This document shows, in pieces, positions 31,701 to 46,000 of a stretch of 64,000 nucleotides of DNA. Every line of letters begins with the position of its first letter. The stretch's first letter is position 1. A program made the translations under genes and the position numbers. This stretch comes from Branchiostoma floridae (Eukaryota > Chordata > Leptocardii > Amphioxiformes > Branchiostomatidae), in contig NC_049992.1 of the NCBI RefSeq assembly GCF_000003815.2, positions 14,858,603 through 14,922,602 on the forward strand, read 5' to 3'. Below the pieces are notes generated by a model. It was not told the DNA's origin and searched no databases. It saw only the letters and a program-made list of their open reading frames with translations.

Positions 31701-34700
31701 AATTATGATACCCTCTTATGCCACCAAAGATCTGCTTGGAGATCACATTAACTCATGGGTACGGCGGCTGGTCAGGAGGACAAATATTGTATGTGAGAAT
31801 GTATGCTTTAGTACGATATGTCATGTTCATGATCGAGCCAGAAGAATGCCAACAACCAACAGCATGTTGTTGTTCAGAACTGCCGGGTCCGTTGTGTACA
31901 TAAGTATGTCATCAATGCTTAAAATGTCGTAATTTCATACCAGCTTGGTAGTCCGGCAACCCAACACATTGTCCTTCAGATTTGAATCACGTATAATCAT
32001 TTGGTGTCCTACATCCACTCGGCACAGTCGCTAAACATGATACGTATCTGCATATTTGTGCCCCCCCCCCCCCCCCCGCCACACACACACACCAACACAC
32101 ACACCAATACACACAGCCTACTCTAACTGAACCTTCTCCAAAACAGCATGGGAATGCACAGTAAAATCATCAGAAAACCCATTACTGACCCAATGGCATT
32201 CATATGAAGGCTCTGAAATGGATAGATTCAACAAACCTATACCTTTCAACTGTAGGAGGGGAGATCAGACAAAATCCGTGTGACGATTTTTAATTTTCCC
32301 GCCAGCATGTCAAAGGTCACACTTAGACTGAACTACAGATCAGAGAGGGTAAGAACTTTTGTTGTATTATTTTCAAGGCAATATGACATGCAAGGAAAAT
32401 GATTTGGTTCTGAGGATTTCTTTCACAGAAACATGCAAATTAGTTTTTTCTCATTTCAATAATGTTAGGGCATTTCAAAGAGTTCTTCCTTCCCTGTACT
32501 TGGTTCAGTCAAACACTGACCTTTGACCACCCAGGATGACATACCCCCCTCCCATACTCATCTTTTATCAACTCGTCCATCTCACCCCCCAGCGTCACCA
32601 TTGTAGCCGTGGTAAGGGCCTTGTCATATTTGTATGTACATGTATGTACTATGTATATGAATTATCTTTTATCATTGTTTATTTTCTGAATTAATCGGTC
32701 TGTATACTGTTTACATTCAAGCACCTACAGGGACACCTGTTACCTATCATGTAATCATGCTCAAAAACATGATAAATAATTTCTGCTCGTCACAAAAGGC
32801 ACAAACATTTTTTCGCATTTGCAGTATGATTTGATATTAGTTTTCAGTTGGCTCAAAGTCCTGCATATCTTAGCGTATCTTAGCAGCAAAGGCACACTTA
32901 AAGACAACATTTTTTATGCTTTGAGGGCAAACTGTTGGCTCCAATTACTCCTTATCTCATAGCTAAACTACTTGGTTTGGAGGGTAATGTTGCGAGGAAA
33001 TTAAATTTGCCATGTTTGGCTGTAAGTTACGATGATCTCTTTAAGCAGAAGTTTCACCTCTGGCCCTCCTCTTTTAAAGAGTTACCATGCGTTAATTGCC
33101 ATAGGGGACGCTTGAAGGTTTCCTTACAAAGCTGCCATGTATGGTTGCTTCTTAAGGGCATGATCATTACTCACGTCAGTCTTGTTGAAAGGTTCTTTAG
33201 TTAAAGCACCATGACATAAATCTTAGAGGAACAAGGAACGATGTATTGGTCATGAGGTTATTTAGAAGTTTCTGTTATATTTCATAATTCACGTCAAACT
33301 TATGAAAACTTTTTTCTGTGATTGAAAAAATAAAGAATTATGATGAAATAACACTTAACAAGTTAAACATTACCATTACTACAAGAAAAAAAAAACCCAG
33401 TATATTTGCAAATTCTATGGATCTCAGTAAAATGCTTGATATGGTGTCACTGACGTAGGATATTCCGAACACTAGAAAATATATATACATGCTGAATTAA
33501 ATTGAAATATTTGCTGAATTCTTTAACTTTCTACGGTCATGAGTGAATCATAAGAAATATCCTGAAGTTAAAATTAATGTTATAGTATCACGGTTACCTT
33601 TAAAAAGTCTTCGTAACGGTTAATGGTCCTAAATGGGACATGCCATTTAACATCCCCGTTATCATTTAATTAATAAGATCAATGAGTTTCATTATCTCCA
33701 CAGCCCGTTTGGCTTTATCTATTGCGTTGAATGATACGTTTTGATAATCAGATCCTAAATTACGACAAACCAGAAACTTTATGTAGCCATTTTATCGATC
33801 TATGCCTGAACCATGCCGAGAAGGTTCGCCCATATAGACGCTATAAACATTACTTAGATCATAAAGTGGATAATAACGGACATTTGTTTCCGAAGAGCTA
33901 CATGCCTCTAGAGATCGTGTTTCGACAGGAAAATAAAGTTAGGTAGATGTATATTTGATGGATTGTTACGCCCTAACCCTTAAAGAAATAAGGAACACCA
34001 TATTTCAAGATGGGGATTAGTATTTTGTCCGTGGGCTTTCTTGTTTGGATTTTCGTGTTTACGACGTGAAGCACATTACACAATTATGTAGTAAAAAACA
34101 CAAATGGAACTTTGTGATTACCATCAATACTACTTCTACTCTGTAGGTGTTTTGTATGAATTTATTTGGTTGGGACAGAAAGGGTTATGGTAGCAAGAAT
34201 TGATTATTACAAACAAGTCATGCACTCAAAAAGACAATAGGTCTAACTTATAATGAGGTGGATGTCTCCAATTGCATCGAAGAAACCTAATGGAAACTGC
34301 ATACTGAGTAAATTACAGTAAAATGCTATTTGTCGTATTCCTACATCAGAATAGCAATGGTACTTCAACATCCGATGCATTTATATGACACCAGTGACAT
34401 GACATTGTCCTCATATGGCCCAAGGCAAGTCCTGAAGGATCTGCACACATAGAATGTTGGAGGGAAATGACCAGGACTGAACCTCGTGCAATAAGACCAC
34501 TGGCGATCCATCTTCATTAGGTTTCTAAAGGTCTCTCGGTTCATTACGGCCACTTTATATACATTACACCTGAAAGAGGACTGACAGGTATCCCATGGTG
34601 CAAGCAGCCATAAATAGCCCCACATTTTAATACGTTCGAATCTATCACAGGGTGCAGGTGTGCCATCTTCAAAGGTCAAAATGAGGGTCAACGAGTTTTG

Positions 34701-35084
34701 GACGATATGACTTTTCAGGATATTTCGTTACAGGACAACATTTACCATCGGCACAACAGCCGCTAGTACTGTTTAAATTACGTGGTTGACTACCTGAAGC
34801 TAGGAAATTGTAGCCTAAAGTGCTATGATGACCCGTTACCGTTTTGACCTCTTGTTTTATGGCCATTCCGTACCACAATTCACGAGCAGCAAGTATGCCC
34901 TGCACACGCAATAAGTACAATAACGCCCGTCTTCCACATTGTAGACCCCCAAGCTCCAGCAGACAATGACTGATTTAGTGCCCGCGAAGACTTGATTGAA
35001 ATTCCATAACGTGACTCCGAGGGTCTTGGTTACAAGACGTCCGTGGGTCCGTACGATTTATCATCAAACCGCGGGTTAATCGGC

Positions 35085-35460
35085 CCCCCATCGATTATCA
35101 TTAAAGGTCAGCTAGGAAAAAGGGCACTTCCTGTTAGATTCCTGGAAACGAGACGCATGCCGGGGGAGCCTTGTCTTAGGCTTACAAACTTTTAAATATC
35201 GGTGTGACGCAGGTCTCTGGCATGAAGTGTATGGTTTGTGTTACTTTTAATGGATAACAACCGCCCCGCACCCCCCACCCCATCGATTATCATTAAAGGC
35301 CAGCCAACAAAAAGGACAATTTCTGCATGTTAGATTCCTTGAAACGAGACGAATGCCGGGGAACCTTTTCTTAGGCTTACAAACTTTTAAACATCGGTGT
35401 GATGCAGGTCTTTGGTATGGTGTGTGTCGTTTTTGTGACTTTTAATGGAGAAAAATGCCC
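35085..35460. repeat. Tandem duplication of a 192-bp non-coding block
   Basis: Two adjacent diverged copies (about 35085-35276 and 35277-35460). Shared invariant stretches include ATCGATTATCATTAAAGG, GAAACGAGACG, ATGCCGGGG and TTAGGCTTACAAACTTTTAA. No reading frame is conserved between copies. Confidence 0.85.
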
Positions 35461-38400
35461 CTGATTCACAACCACATCAACCAACGCTTCGGTGTACGTC
35501 TGTCACAAAACTGCTTGCAACATTGGCCCATAATCATACTTACAGTCTATCATTTTGCACTAGGTAGTAAGACCTACATGTTTTCTTCTGAACACAGTAC
35601 TTTTATAGAAAGGAAACATTGATCACACGTAAATACGTGGCTACAGTACATCAGCATTCGATACGAAAAGGACTTCTAAACTTTTTGTTCGCATATCGAT
35701 GAACGCATTGCCTCAGGATCTACAACAAGTCGATAACAAAATGCCAAATATTGGGATGGGATTACGAACTGGTAGGTGCCAATTGAAATTTGTTTAAGAC
35801 GGCTTGTGTACATCTATACTTAGCGAATAGGATCGACCGCTTCTTGTTGTATTACTGAAATATTCATTTTCAGTCGATATAACTACGCCGCATATACCAT
35901 GGGTGACTGAACTTGGAATTTTCTCCATTACTTTCAAAGACTAAGAGAAAACGTGCCAATGCCAATGACAGTATTTCACCAAGAAAAAAAAAGTGTTATA
36001 AATTTCCTTTATTGACAGTGTCACGACTCGATTTTATGGCACTATTTGTGAGCTATGAAAGTTACAAGTTTTGTGCAACCTTGTTCCCTTCAGCACAATA
36101 CACATGAATTGAGGAGGCAATAAGAATGCACGGAACCCGCATGGCAAAAATGTAAATAATGTAAAGCACAAAGATGGTCAAATGATATTTATTTGCCAAA
36201 CTCAAAGATGCAAGGATTATCTAAGGTCGTTATCTGTCAGACTTTGGGACAAGAAGACTATCGACTTGACCTACGACTGACCTGTAGTTATGAATTTTTC
36301 ATGGACTTTGTGATTACGACAAAANNNNNNNNNNNNNNNNNNNNNNNNNNNNNNNNNNNNNNNNNNNNNNNNNNNNNNNNNNNNNNNNNNNNNNNNNNNN
36401 NNNNNNNNNNNNNNNNNNNNNNNNTCTAGATTACATGAGACGAGGTATCCCTGATGTCATTGTAATGGCGGGTCGTTATGACTCTAAGCGGCGCTTTTAG
36501 AATAGTGTAGAGCGGCACCAAATGAGTCACAAACGACCTGCTGCTAATAACGCTCCTAGGGAAATCACAGCTGCCGCCGCTGTAATGGACCCAATTTCCT
36601 CACGGCAGCTGGCTTCTGCTTATCCCCCCATATCACTAAACGGGCTATTAGGACGCCATTTTACCTGATCAGGAGATCGAAAATCACAAAGAAATCCAAG
36701 AACATCATTACTTTCCCAGTCACATCTGATTTTCCAACGGGACATCTTGCACCTGAGCACTGTCAGAGTGCAAAATGTCAATCCCCTTTACGTCCGTTAC
36801 ACTTACTTTAAAAGTACAATCTAAGACATTTCTCATAAAATAAGACAAACGTTGACGATTTAGGAAACCAATATAGACTATCAGGTAATCCTACGATAAC
36901 ACAAAAGAGGTGTGGGGAGGCAGCTTATGACGTATAAGCTTTCTCTTGAGCACATTTAAGATAATCCTCTCTTCAGCATTAAGACCATCTGAAGGCTCCA
37001 GAAGGACAAGTCACAAGATTTCACTTGAGTGCTACAAAGTACATAATGCGTCAAAGTACTGACGTGTTTTAATTAGAAGAAGCTCTTCAAGGCTTCCTTG
37101 ATGCAAAAAGCATATTTGAATCCCCACCGTGGAGCATTAGCTTAAGCCAAATAACAGTTGTTATACTGAAGGTGTTAGCGTGTCACTGGGATACTTAAAA
37201 ACTTGGAAATTGTCAAAAAGCAATTTTTTTCTCTCAAAAGGGTCAACGCACTATCTGTTTTTTTTCCACTAGCATGCAGCTCCATGACCTGTGCTTAGGA
37301 CATGTACATTTAGCAACAAAGGGAAAAGCTATATTAGACAGGAAGAGCCTATTTGAAGGATAAGCCCTTCAATTTAGATAAAACTTTGGTCAAAGTTTAG
37401 AGCAGCTTTTGGTGATCTGATGGTCTTACAGTTCCTCATCAGAGGTTTTCAGAGCTTATTAACTTGGGCAAGGGACTTTCCCTTGCAATCTATTGATAAT
37501 GGACTCTTCCAATAGACAACAAATTGCATCCTGGCGCCCCTTGTCAGATTCCAAATAACCAGTTAAGGACCATGTGACGTTGGTTATTATAAGGAATGAA
37601 GTTTGATCTGTACTTGATACTGTACTGTGGATATTTGCCTTGAGTAATATATGAATTGCGTACATCTAGGGTTTTGGTGTAATGACCTTAATGAAATCAA
37701 ACAAGTCCAGAGTAGAGAACCAAAATGATGTACCAGTCTTATGTCGTCCTTTCTGATGCAGTAGACATACTCCTATTTGATGGGAAATACATGATAGAAC
37801 TGATTAGGTCCTTCCGTTAAGGTTTAGGCTGCAATAAACATACTATGAAATATATATCATAGAACTTACTCGGTCTTGATATTGTATGACAAAGCGGTCT
37901 TCAAAGGACAAAAATAAAAAGCAGGAAAAAGTACAAGTACATCCACTTCATGAATGCAACGTTTCTTGTTGAACAGGATTTTGGCAGTCGACTTAGCCTC
38001 TGACAGCAAAGTATTAACATCTCATTACGTACAGCTTGTAAACTTGAAGTATAAAATTCAGGTGTGGGAAGAGGAGCACCTCATTTTGTGTCTTTTAAGA
38101 GATTTAAATTGAGTTGTAAATTAAGAGTTTCATAAGAAGGTAAGATCACAGATATTTGGAAATGTTATGCTTGTAACGATTTGTTTGGTGTACTGTCTAA
38201 CTGGCAAGTAGATATTGACACTTTGGAGGATTACAATCACTGCACGTTCGCGAAGTCATGTCATAAAATAAAGAAAATACTTTAGCTGGAAATCCTACGA
38301 ACAAATCTATTATTCTTATTCAGGCTTTATCAATCCCCTTTATTGCCGTAAAATGTACGTCAAATGAAGGTCGGTTTCCATGCTCATAAGGTTAATATGA

Positions 38401-40130
38401 CACTGATTGAAGGTCGAGACGTACTCTCTAAGCAGACGTTAGGCGCCAGATAATTTTGATGTCTTGATATTTTAGGCGATTTTCGGGCTACAAATATCGT
38501 CAGTTTTTTTTTTCCATCTGCTGACAGTTAACATCGAAAAAAAGTCAAAGACAAAGAAAAAAAAACAAAAAACGGCCTGTCAAAAGAAAACTCGGCAAAA
38601 AATTCTGATATTCGTCACAAACTGAATAGATCCTAACTTAGAACTGCTTGGAGAGTAGGCAAAACGCAATGTTTTGCCTCATGTCCCTGTTTATAAACGC
38701 TGTGAACCGTAATATCTAAATCAAATAATCAATCCGTTTACGGCTTTCAAAATAAGACAATTAATGAGATTTTCTGGCTGCGGCAAAGACGCTGTCAGTT
38801 CCATTGGTTTAGAGTGTTTCCTAAATGAAGAACCATTAGATTTGCGCCACCTTCTGGACCATAATTGGAACTAATCCCATTATTTCCCTGCACACCAGGA
38901 GAAGTGGCCTGGAATGTAATTTTGTTTCAAGTTAAAACGTACGCCTGACAAATGCAATTATTGCTGTTAGCTACACTGAACTCAAATAACCACGGCCAAC
39001 GAAAAGGCAAAGACGTTCATTTCACAACAGTTCAGAAAACTCATTTTGCCTTTCTAATAATAAGACTGGTTGTACAGGCTATGGTATTCTAGTAAGACAT
39101 TGTCGTTGCTAAACGTCGAGCATCTTTTTAATGTTCGGCAAAACGGCGAGTAGTTCTGCCTTTGAGGCTATAGACGTGGACTTGTCTTTTTTTAGGAAGG
39201 CTGTTACGTACGTTTGTATTCAGAGCTCTTGTAGGCGCGATCCTAGGAACATTGTTGCGTTTTCAACTCTAATGCACAACGACAGAGTGTAGAGCCCAAC
39301 CTGTAGAGCTAATGGAGACATATTGATTGGGGGAAACTCAGTTTCTGCCTGCGCTCGCAACTGCAGATACGGACACATTGCCGTTCAGAAAATCACCTAA
39401 GACATCTATCGATGTCACAGTCATTGCTCTGTTATCTTTGCAATGTTCAATAGGTGATATATCATGTCCATGACTCTAAGTACAAATTGTTAAGGCCGTT
39501 ATTCTACCGAGACTAGCTTTTAGCTATTTTCGATCGAGCAAATGATGTCAGTGTGTACCCCGTTGACAGCTTCTAAGCATGTGATGGTTACGATAGTCGA
39601 TTGAACTTCAACTTTCCCCATTTTGGCATTCAGCAACTTTACATAAAATAAATCCAATCTACGCCAACAGGTTTGTATTCAGCTTCTGGGCATAACGTCA
39701 TGGAAGTTATTTTCTTCATTATAAGTTATTTATAGAACTTAAACTTAAAAGTGAGATTACTGTGAAATATGTGCAATTCAAAATCTTATTTGATTTATAA
39801 GATAAAAAACTGAAATAGTATGCAAATCATCATTGAACAATCAATGGAATGTGGTGCGCATGGTATGTAATTTTTAACCCACAAGAGGCATGTTAACTTT
39901 GTTATAGTGTAAGACAAGAAAATGATATATTCACGTTAATCAGGTGTTTGCAAGCAGTAGAAATATCTTAGTCACAAAGGTCTTCAAGAAAAAATCGACA
40001 TCTTTAAAGTACTGACAGCATATTGTACATCAAAACGATTCTTCCCAAGAAAGTTTTCAACATACAGAACCTGGAATCGAGTCAGTGCCGACAAAAATTA
40101 GCTAAGGTATTCAATCATCCCTTGCAAACG
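35461..40130. other. Spacer, part 2, with assembly gap
   Basis: No gene recognised; includes the N gap at 36325-36424. The reading frame running into the Ns near 36193 is not supported. Confidence 0.5.
36325..36424. other. Assembly gap, 100 N
   Basis: Exactly 100 N, the conventional placeholder for a gap of unknown length, so real spacing here may differ. Confidence 0.98.
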
Positions 40131-40512
40131 GTAAGGCCCCCATTCCACTGGGACGGCGCTCTCACGGCAATGGCAAATTTGACCACCGCTGTGAGATCGC
40201 CGTGGAATCGCCATGGTCGCCATGGGAGCGTGGTGAGAGCGCTATAAAAGCGCGGCGAAAGCTCGGTGGGAGTGCCGTAAGAACTATCGTTCTATATCTC
40301 TGAAATCCGTTAAATAATCTTTCGAATCTTTGGCCACCCGTAGAAGTTGCTGATATTTGAGTTTTTCGTCGCTGTGAACGCGCTGGAGTCGCCGGAGACA
40401 TTTCATTAGAGCAGTTTTTATGGCATCGCGGCGCTCTAACGGCAATGAGGCAAATTTGCCATCGCAGCGAGAGCGCCGTGAGAGCGCCGTCAAGTAGTAT
40501 GTCCACTTTAAC
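40131..40512. mobile_element. MITE family 3 (ACGGCGCTCTCACGGC inverted repeats)
   Basis: Left end TAAGGCCCCCATTCCACTGG then GACGGCGCTCTCACGGC and ATGGCAAATTTG; right end, read back, ACGGCGCTCTCACGGCGCTC followed by ATGGCAAATTTGCC. GC-rich island of about 380 bp in AT-rich surroundings. Exact ends uncertain. Confidence 0.65.
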
Positions 40513-41567
40513 CACTGTATGATGAGTGATGCAAAATGTTAGATATCTTGCGTTGTTTCCAGTATGTCGGAAATTAGTCCATTTCCTCGGCTATTTCCAT
40601 CTCCGTGCTTCATGTTACTTTCTTATCTCTCCTCACAACATTAATGTCAACCAGATAAGGGATTCGCAGTCCAGTTACACTGTACAGAAGTATTGAGTTA
40701 AGTATTGGGAGAGTTATATCGGAAACTTTGTCTGTGAGCTCATGTAGTACAAGTTGCAGGTACATGGTGGAAACATAGCAAACATACGTGTGACTTAGTT
40801 TATTGGTACCATCGTATAACATAAGACTTCGCAATATCAAGGTAGTCTTTATAAAAAAAATGGGTCTGGGTCTTTTGTTGAAAGCAGAGAAAGATAAAAA
40901 TTTCCCACTTTTTGGGTACTGTGTGTTGCTTTTCCGACAGATGGTAAAAATATGCCAATGGTGTCATGTTGCGATTTCCAACTCGGCTAAGGTTGATATT
41001 CGAGCCATGTGATATTTCTTATCTATGCACATCACATTTGCTACGATCGCGCACTTTCATGATTGTAATAAATTTTGTGACAGCATTAGTCTTCATGCTG
41101 CGGTTTACTGCCCCGTTAAATGTCACTTTGCGTGCTCGATAATGCCCGAGTATTCTCCTGGGTGTACACATTCGCGAGTTGCCCAGGGCGTAAAACACCG
41201 ATGATGACGGTTATGGGGAAAGCATTTGTTCAAAATATAATGCCACGCATACGGAAGTAATTTCAATGCAGCCTGGGTTGCTACCTGAATGAAAACTAAA
41301 CAACAGCTAATGTTTATGGAACATGCATGTTTTTCAATATAAGATAGATTTCTTTGTTTTATGATCTATGCCTGAAATAAAAGGTGAAAGGTTGTAATTT
41401 GATTTATACTTCTGAGGGTAGATTTGGTCATAACAATTAACTTGCTGTTATAGGTTAAAAAACACTCATTCTCATGTGGTCTACGATAGTCTGATGTCTG
41501 TTTGCAATTGGTAAGAACACCAGTTTATGTTCTTTGTCAACAACGGTATTGACAATTTCTACACCTA
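40513..41567. other. Spacer, no recognised gene
   Basis: Nothing supportable seen. Confidence 0.5.
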
Positions 41568-42146
41568 CGAGGGACATTCAATAAGTAATGTCCCTGACCC
41601 ATTTCCCATGGCAGGAGATTAATGAAACTTGGCACAGTTATTAGTCTGTCTCTTCATAGGAACCACCCAGAGTTTTGCAATTCTCCCATCATTTGATGTA
41701 GCTCTGGACACCGTTTTTGTAGGTCACCCCAGGTTGGTCCTCCAACAGATGCCTCATCAATGGCAGAAGAGGGACGACCAGGTCTGGGAGCTGTTTCCAC
41801 AGACTTCCGACCTTGTTTGAATTCAGGATGCCAGCGTTTTGCAAGGTCATATAATGGGGCATCATCACCATAAGTTATTTTTCATTTCATCAAAAGTCCC
41901 CTTTGGTGTGCGTCCTTTCAAATACAAAAACCGGATCACTGCACGACACTCAACTGGTTCCATTTTACACCTGGTCCATTTCACATCTGACCCAGTTCAA
42001 ACACCAGTAAATCAGTAACCACAATTAGTTCAGAGCTGTTTTTTGCAACATAACCCATAGAGATATGACTCATTACACATGCAAAATTTCATCTAGATCA
42101 GACAACTGGAAGTGGGTCAGGGGCATTACTTATTGAATGCCCCTCG
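41568..42146 (-). mobile_element. Mariner-like non-autonomous element, copy 2
   Basis: 579 bp, flanked by TA at 41566-41567 and 42147-42148; tips CGAGGGACATTCAATAAGTA and, read back, CGAGGGGCATTCAATAAGTA. High similarity to copy 1 (5093-5670) along its length. Confidence 0.9.
41690..41963 (-). pseudogene. Mariner-family transposase N-terminal remnant, frameshifted
   Basis: Homologous to the remnant in copy 1, starting at ATG 41963 (MEPVECRAVIRFLYLKG). Frame is lost around the position of the copy 1 ETYGDDAP segment, where a small length change creates a stop. Downstream bases still match the basic segment and GRPSSAI of copy 1 in another frame. Dead fragment. Confidence 0.7.
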
Positions 42147-42499
42147 TAACATCAATATCGTAAGCTCGCATATCCATTTGTGTCCCACCCTCTGTGTTTT
42201 GAAAACGTCAACATTCGTTTGATACTTTCGTCAACATTCATTTTCGTACAATACGTACGTTTTAGCTGTTTGTTTTTTCCTGGTATATTTCTATGTAGCA
42301 CATCCTGGTATTATTACGTGAACTTAGTTTTTAAGAGGTAATTGTGTTAAGTAAATCTTACATATGCTTTTCCCTGGTATATTCCTATGTATGCATGCAT
42401 CATAATTTGTATGGTCCAGATGCATGATTTAAATAGATAGATATAAATTAAGATGGTTTCTGCCCACACGATTCCCATTGAACTACTGTATAACATAGT

Positions 42500-43003
42500 C
42501 TTGTTGTTACGTGACTGCTACTGCTGGAAGTCACCAGGTGCTGCTCCTGTACTGCACACACCACGTGCCAAACTGCACTACAACTGGGAACTCAAACATC
42601 ATTCGTCTTATCTTACAACACACACAGTTACTGATGCGATATGCACAACCAACTACTGTGTCACAACACAGCCTGGTTGATACGTGACTGCTACTGCTGG
42701 AAGTCACCAGGTGCTGCTTCTGTGCTGCACACACCACGTGCCAAACTGCACTACAACTGGGAACTCAAACATCATTCGTCTTATCTTACAACACACACAG
42801 TTCACTGATGCTATACCCACAACCAACTACTGTATCACAACACAGCCTGCTTGTTATGTGACTGCTACTGCTGTAAGTCACCAGGTGCTGCTCATGCACT
42901 GCGCACACCACGTACCAAACTCCACCATAACTGGGAACCCAAACATCATTCGTCTTATCTTACAACACACACAGTTTACTGATGCGATACCCACAGCCCA
43001 TCA
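42500..43003. repeat. About three tandem copies of a 174-bp unit
   Basis: Unit starts recur at 42511, 42684 and 42858 (gtgactgctactgctg), with shared AAGTCACCAGGTGCTGCT and CATCATTCGTCTTATCTTAC. Copies are about 90 percent alike by eye. A frame stays open from 42684 to 43043 because 174 is a multiple of three; I see no domain. Confidence 0.9.
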
Positions 43004-46000
43004 TGGGACGCACCGCTACAGCTTACCTCCTCAAATCCTGTAAACCACCATCAACTGTTATCATCTATGCCTATCTTCTACGCCTCAGGCTGACATAATA
43101 TGCATTCACAGTTTACGTCCCCCAAGATTGTTCTGATGTTTTAAAGATGCCAACCCTTGCATCATGCCATTGTGTGTAAGGACATGCGTGGATCTCAGAA
43201 GGAGTGATGTAGTCTTATCAATCACAAGTCTCAGCTGTGCGTCAATGAGGGACCATACGGAATGCAATACTTCTCATCATAAATCATCATCGGGACGAAG
43301 AATATTATTTTATGAAAATTGGACGGAATCCATCAATCTTTTTGAGAATGATCTGTATTGGCGAAAGGATAAGACTGATTGTAACGTGTGCTGCGAAATT
43401 GTAAATGTAACTTGATGCTTACAGAAAAATAAGGAGGGGTGCCGTTGGTTGTACTGTTTCCATATGTGTTTATACATATTCATTCATACAAACAAACAAC
43501 AGGAAATAATTGACTGCAAATTGTCATCTGACACGGTGTAGTTAAGTGTCAAGTTTACCATAATATTTATGAAAACGTGCAGTCAACATTATTCAAAACA
43601 ATGACATGATGTGGCATGACAGAATACGTATGTTTTCGGTCAGTGCACTTTGCCAGTCCCGCGTTGAAAATTTGCCAGAAAAGGTCAGTTTTGTACCATG
43701 TGTCTCACTTTTCTTCCCGTACCCCTTCATTTGTCAAGCTGTGATGAGACGGTCGACCTTTTTCTTGGTGATCATGATGCATTTTGCCGTCAACTTGCTG
43801 CGTTAAAGTGCCATTAGCTGCTGAAACCAAGGCGGTTCTCGCTGGAGGTCCAGCGGATAGCAGTTACCCTTTACAGAAAAGAATGTCCATAAAGCAAAAT
43901 TGGTTCATTGCGAGACCCGTGACCAGATGGAAGGCTACATGTGTACATAATGAGAAAGATATCTTTACCATTAAATGCTGTTCTATCATTATTGTTGCTA
44001 ATATAAACACGTACATGGATAATCTAAATCTTACTGCTGTTTAAAGCTGTTAGAAACTTGTAACATTTTACTACAAGTATAACAGTACGTAAGAGGTGAT
44101 AGAAATTGATTCTTTTTTGCAAAAATAGACGATGAGATATTACGTTATGAAAATTGTTCTAGTTGATAAGTTTGGCAACCTAGTCATTATATCTATTAAA
44201 TTACAATTTTTCAGATAATGTTTGGATGAAAATTGTATCAACTAATATTGCATTGCGAAAGAACAGGAGTGGCTTGGAATGCTTCCCAGATTTGTGTAAC
44301 CATGAAATTAAACGTCTCCACGGATCGTAAATTGTGGCTTCCAATCTTGCTTCAGGTCTCGCATGCAAGAACCCTAAGTTTGAAACAATCTTGAAAATAT
44401 CTATGAATGGTAGTATCGTTAACAATCAATAAAGACCTTCGGCTGTCTAATGTTTCACTAACGTATTCATGAGTTGATATTTCTAATCGTATAATGGATC
44501 AGATTAACCGCATTAGATATAACGTATTTCGTTTCTTAAGCGTTGGTAATGGAACGTTAATAGGTTATGCAGCACACTTAAGCCCTCGAAATGACGAGGC
44601 AGATACAAAATTTAGAGGAAGTGGTTTCGTATCCTTACTACTTAAAGAGAATATATTATTCGTCGACGGAAGCATGATTGTAGAATGTGCAAAAAGTGGA
44701 ATGGAAGAAAATTTTAAGTGTTTTATTTTTATTTATTTATTCATACAACACCAAAAGAAACCAACAAATATAAATAAAAACCACCGATACCACGGATCCT
44801 GACTAAAATCAAATATGTGATACAAAGGAATCAATGAAACAAAAGCAAGAAATATTAGCATGCTGATTATTCTAACCATGAAAATTATGTCAACATAGAA
44901 ATGTAGCAATAATAATGTTACATAAATAACTTAATTATACAAAAAGAGCTTCAATGAATCTCTCCCAGATTAAACAGTTTTTTACGTGCACGTGTTTTAT
45001 GTTCTTAGTATAAGTTACAATATCCAGGCTATGTAGGAGCAGTTGACTTTATTGCTTCTAGTCCCCATTGTCACAAGGCCACAGCAGTTCAAGAGTACTG
45101 ACTTTGAAATAACTCGAACTAAGTATTGTCGAAGCCCCCAAATTAACCTTCCTCTGAACCAGAACAGCCTACAATGGCATTCAGCAAATAAATCGCAACA
45201 CGTGCACACTTCAGGGATGTTGTCTTGAGATTAGAGGACGTTCGCTCGAAGCATGCGAACTTTCCATTTATCTAGGCACAATAGGCGTCACGGTGATGTG
45301 TTGTAAATGGGTAGCAGGGCCAGAGGTCGGCCAGTATTATTATAAGGGTCATTTCTCGCTTTAGTTCTGTAATCCCACCTCTCATGGTTTATTCTAGTCG
45401 GTGTGAAAACCTGAGGTATCGACACATTACCTATTCAGAGTAGTTCTCACCGATGCAATTAATTGCAAGCGACCAATCCCTTTTATGTTTATCTTCAGCC
45501 CTTCAGCTTTGATACCTTGGAGAATACGCCATTACCCTTTCAGATGCTCACCCTTTTAACCTTTTATCCTTAGCTATTGGATTAGCGGCTTTCAGAGGGA
45601 TACGCGATTGGTTGCAACGTTACATCTCAATTCCACAAATGAAACACTGGGAACAGTTTAAATCCTTTTTACCCCACAGGCATACGGAGAAGAGAAGAGT
45701 AAACACTAATCTTTTTGAAATAGACGGTGATACCCACGTGGTGGTGCGCGGCATCCGAACCTCATAATAGAGGATTTGACATGCATGACTTGTGGGAACA
45801 AACTAATATCTTGGGTGGAACGTACGGCAAGTTTTCAAGCAGTGAAAAAAATGACGAATTTGTAAAAATTGGGATGATTTTTTTGATAGTTATGGCGCTG
45901 TATGTGACTGAGCCTGACTGATGCTACAATGACATGCACAACAAAGACAGAATTCTAATCATAATTTTAGTTTACATTGCACCTGTATATCAGGTGCGTA

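Larger units (their letters stand above)
26026..35084. other. Spacer between the two convergent genes, part 1
   Basis: Gene A 3' flank, then no domain-bearing frame. Simple repeats: ATAT/GATA tract at 27760-27850, poly-A at 30120-30134, a C17 run with CA repeats at 32060-32110. One weak candidate exon on the minus strand at 28704-28786 is listed separately. Confidence 0.5.

Noticed and set aside
36193-36429. Reading frame running into the N gap
   Set aside because: Half of it is undefined sequence; the rest has no domain.
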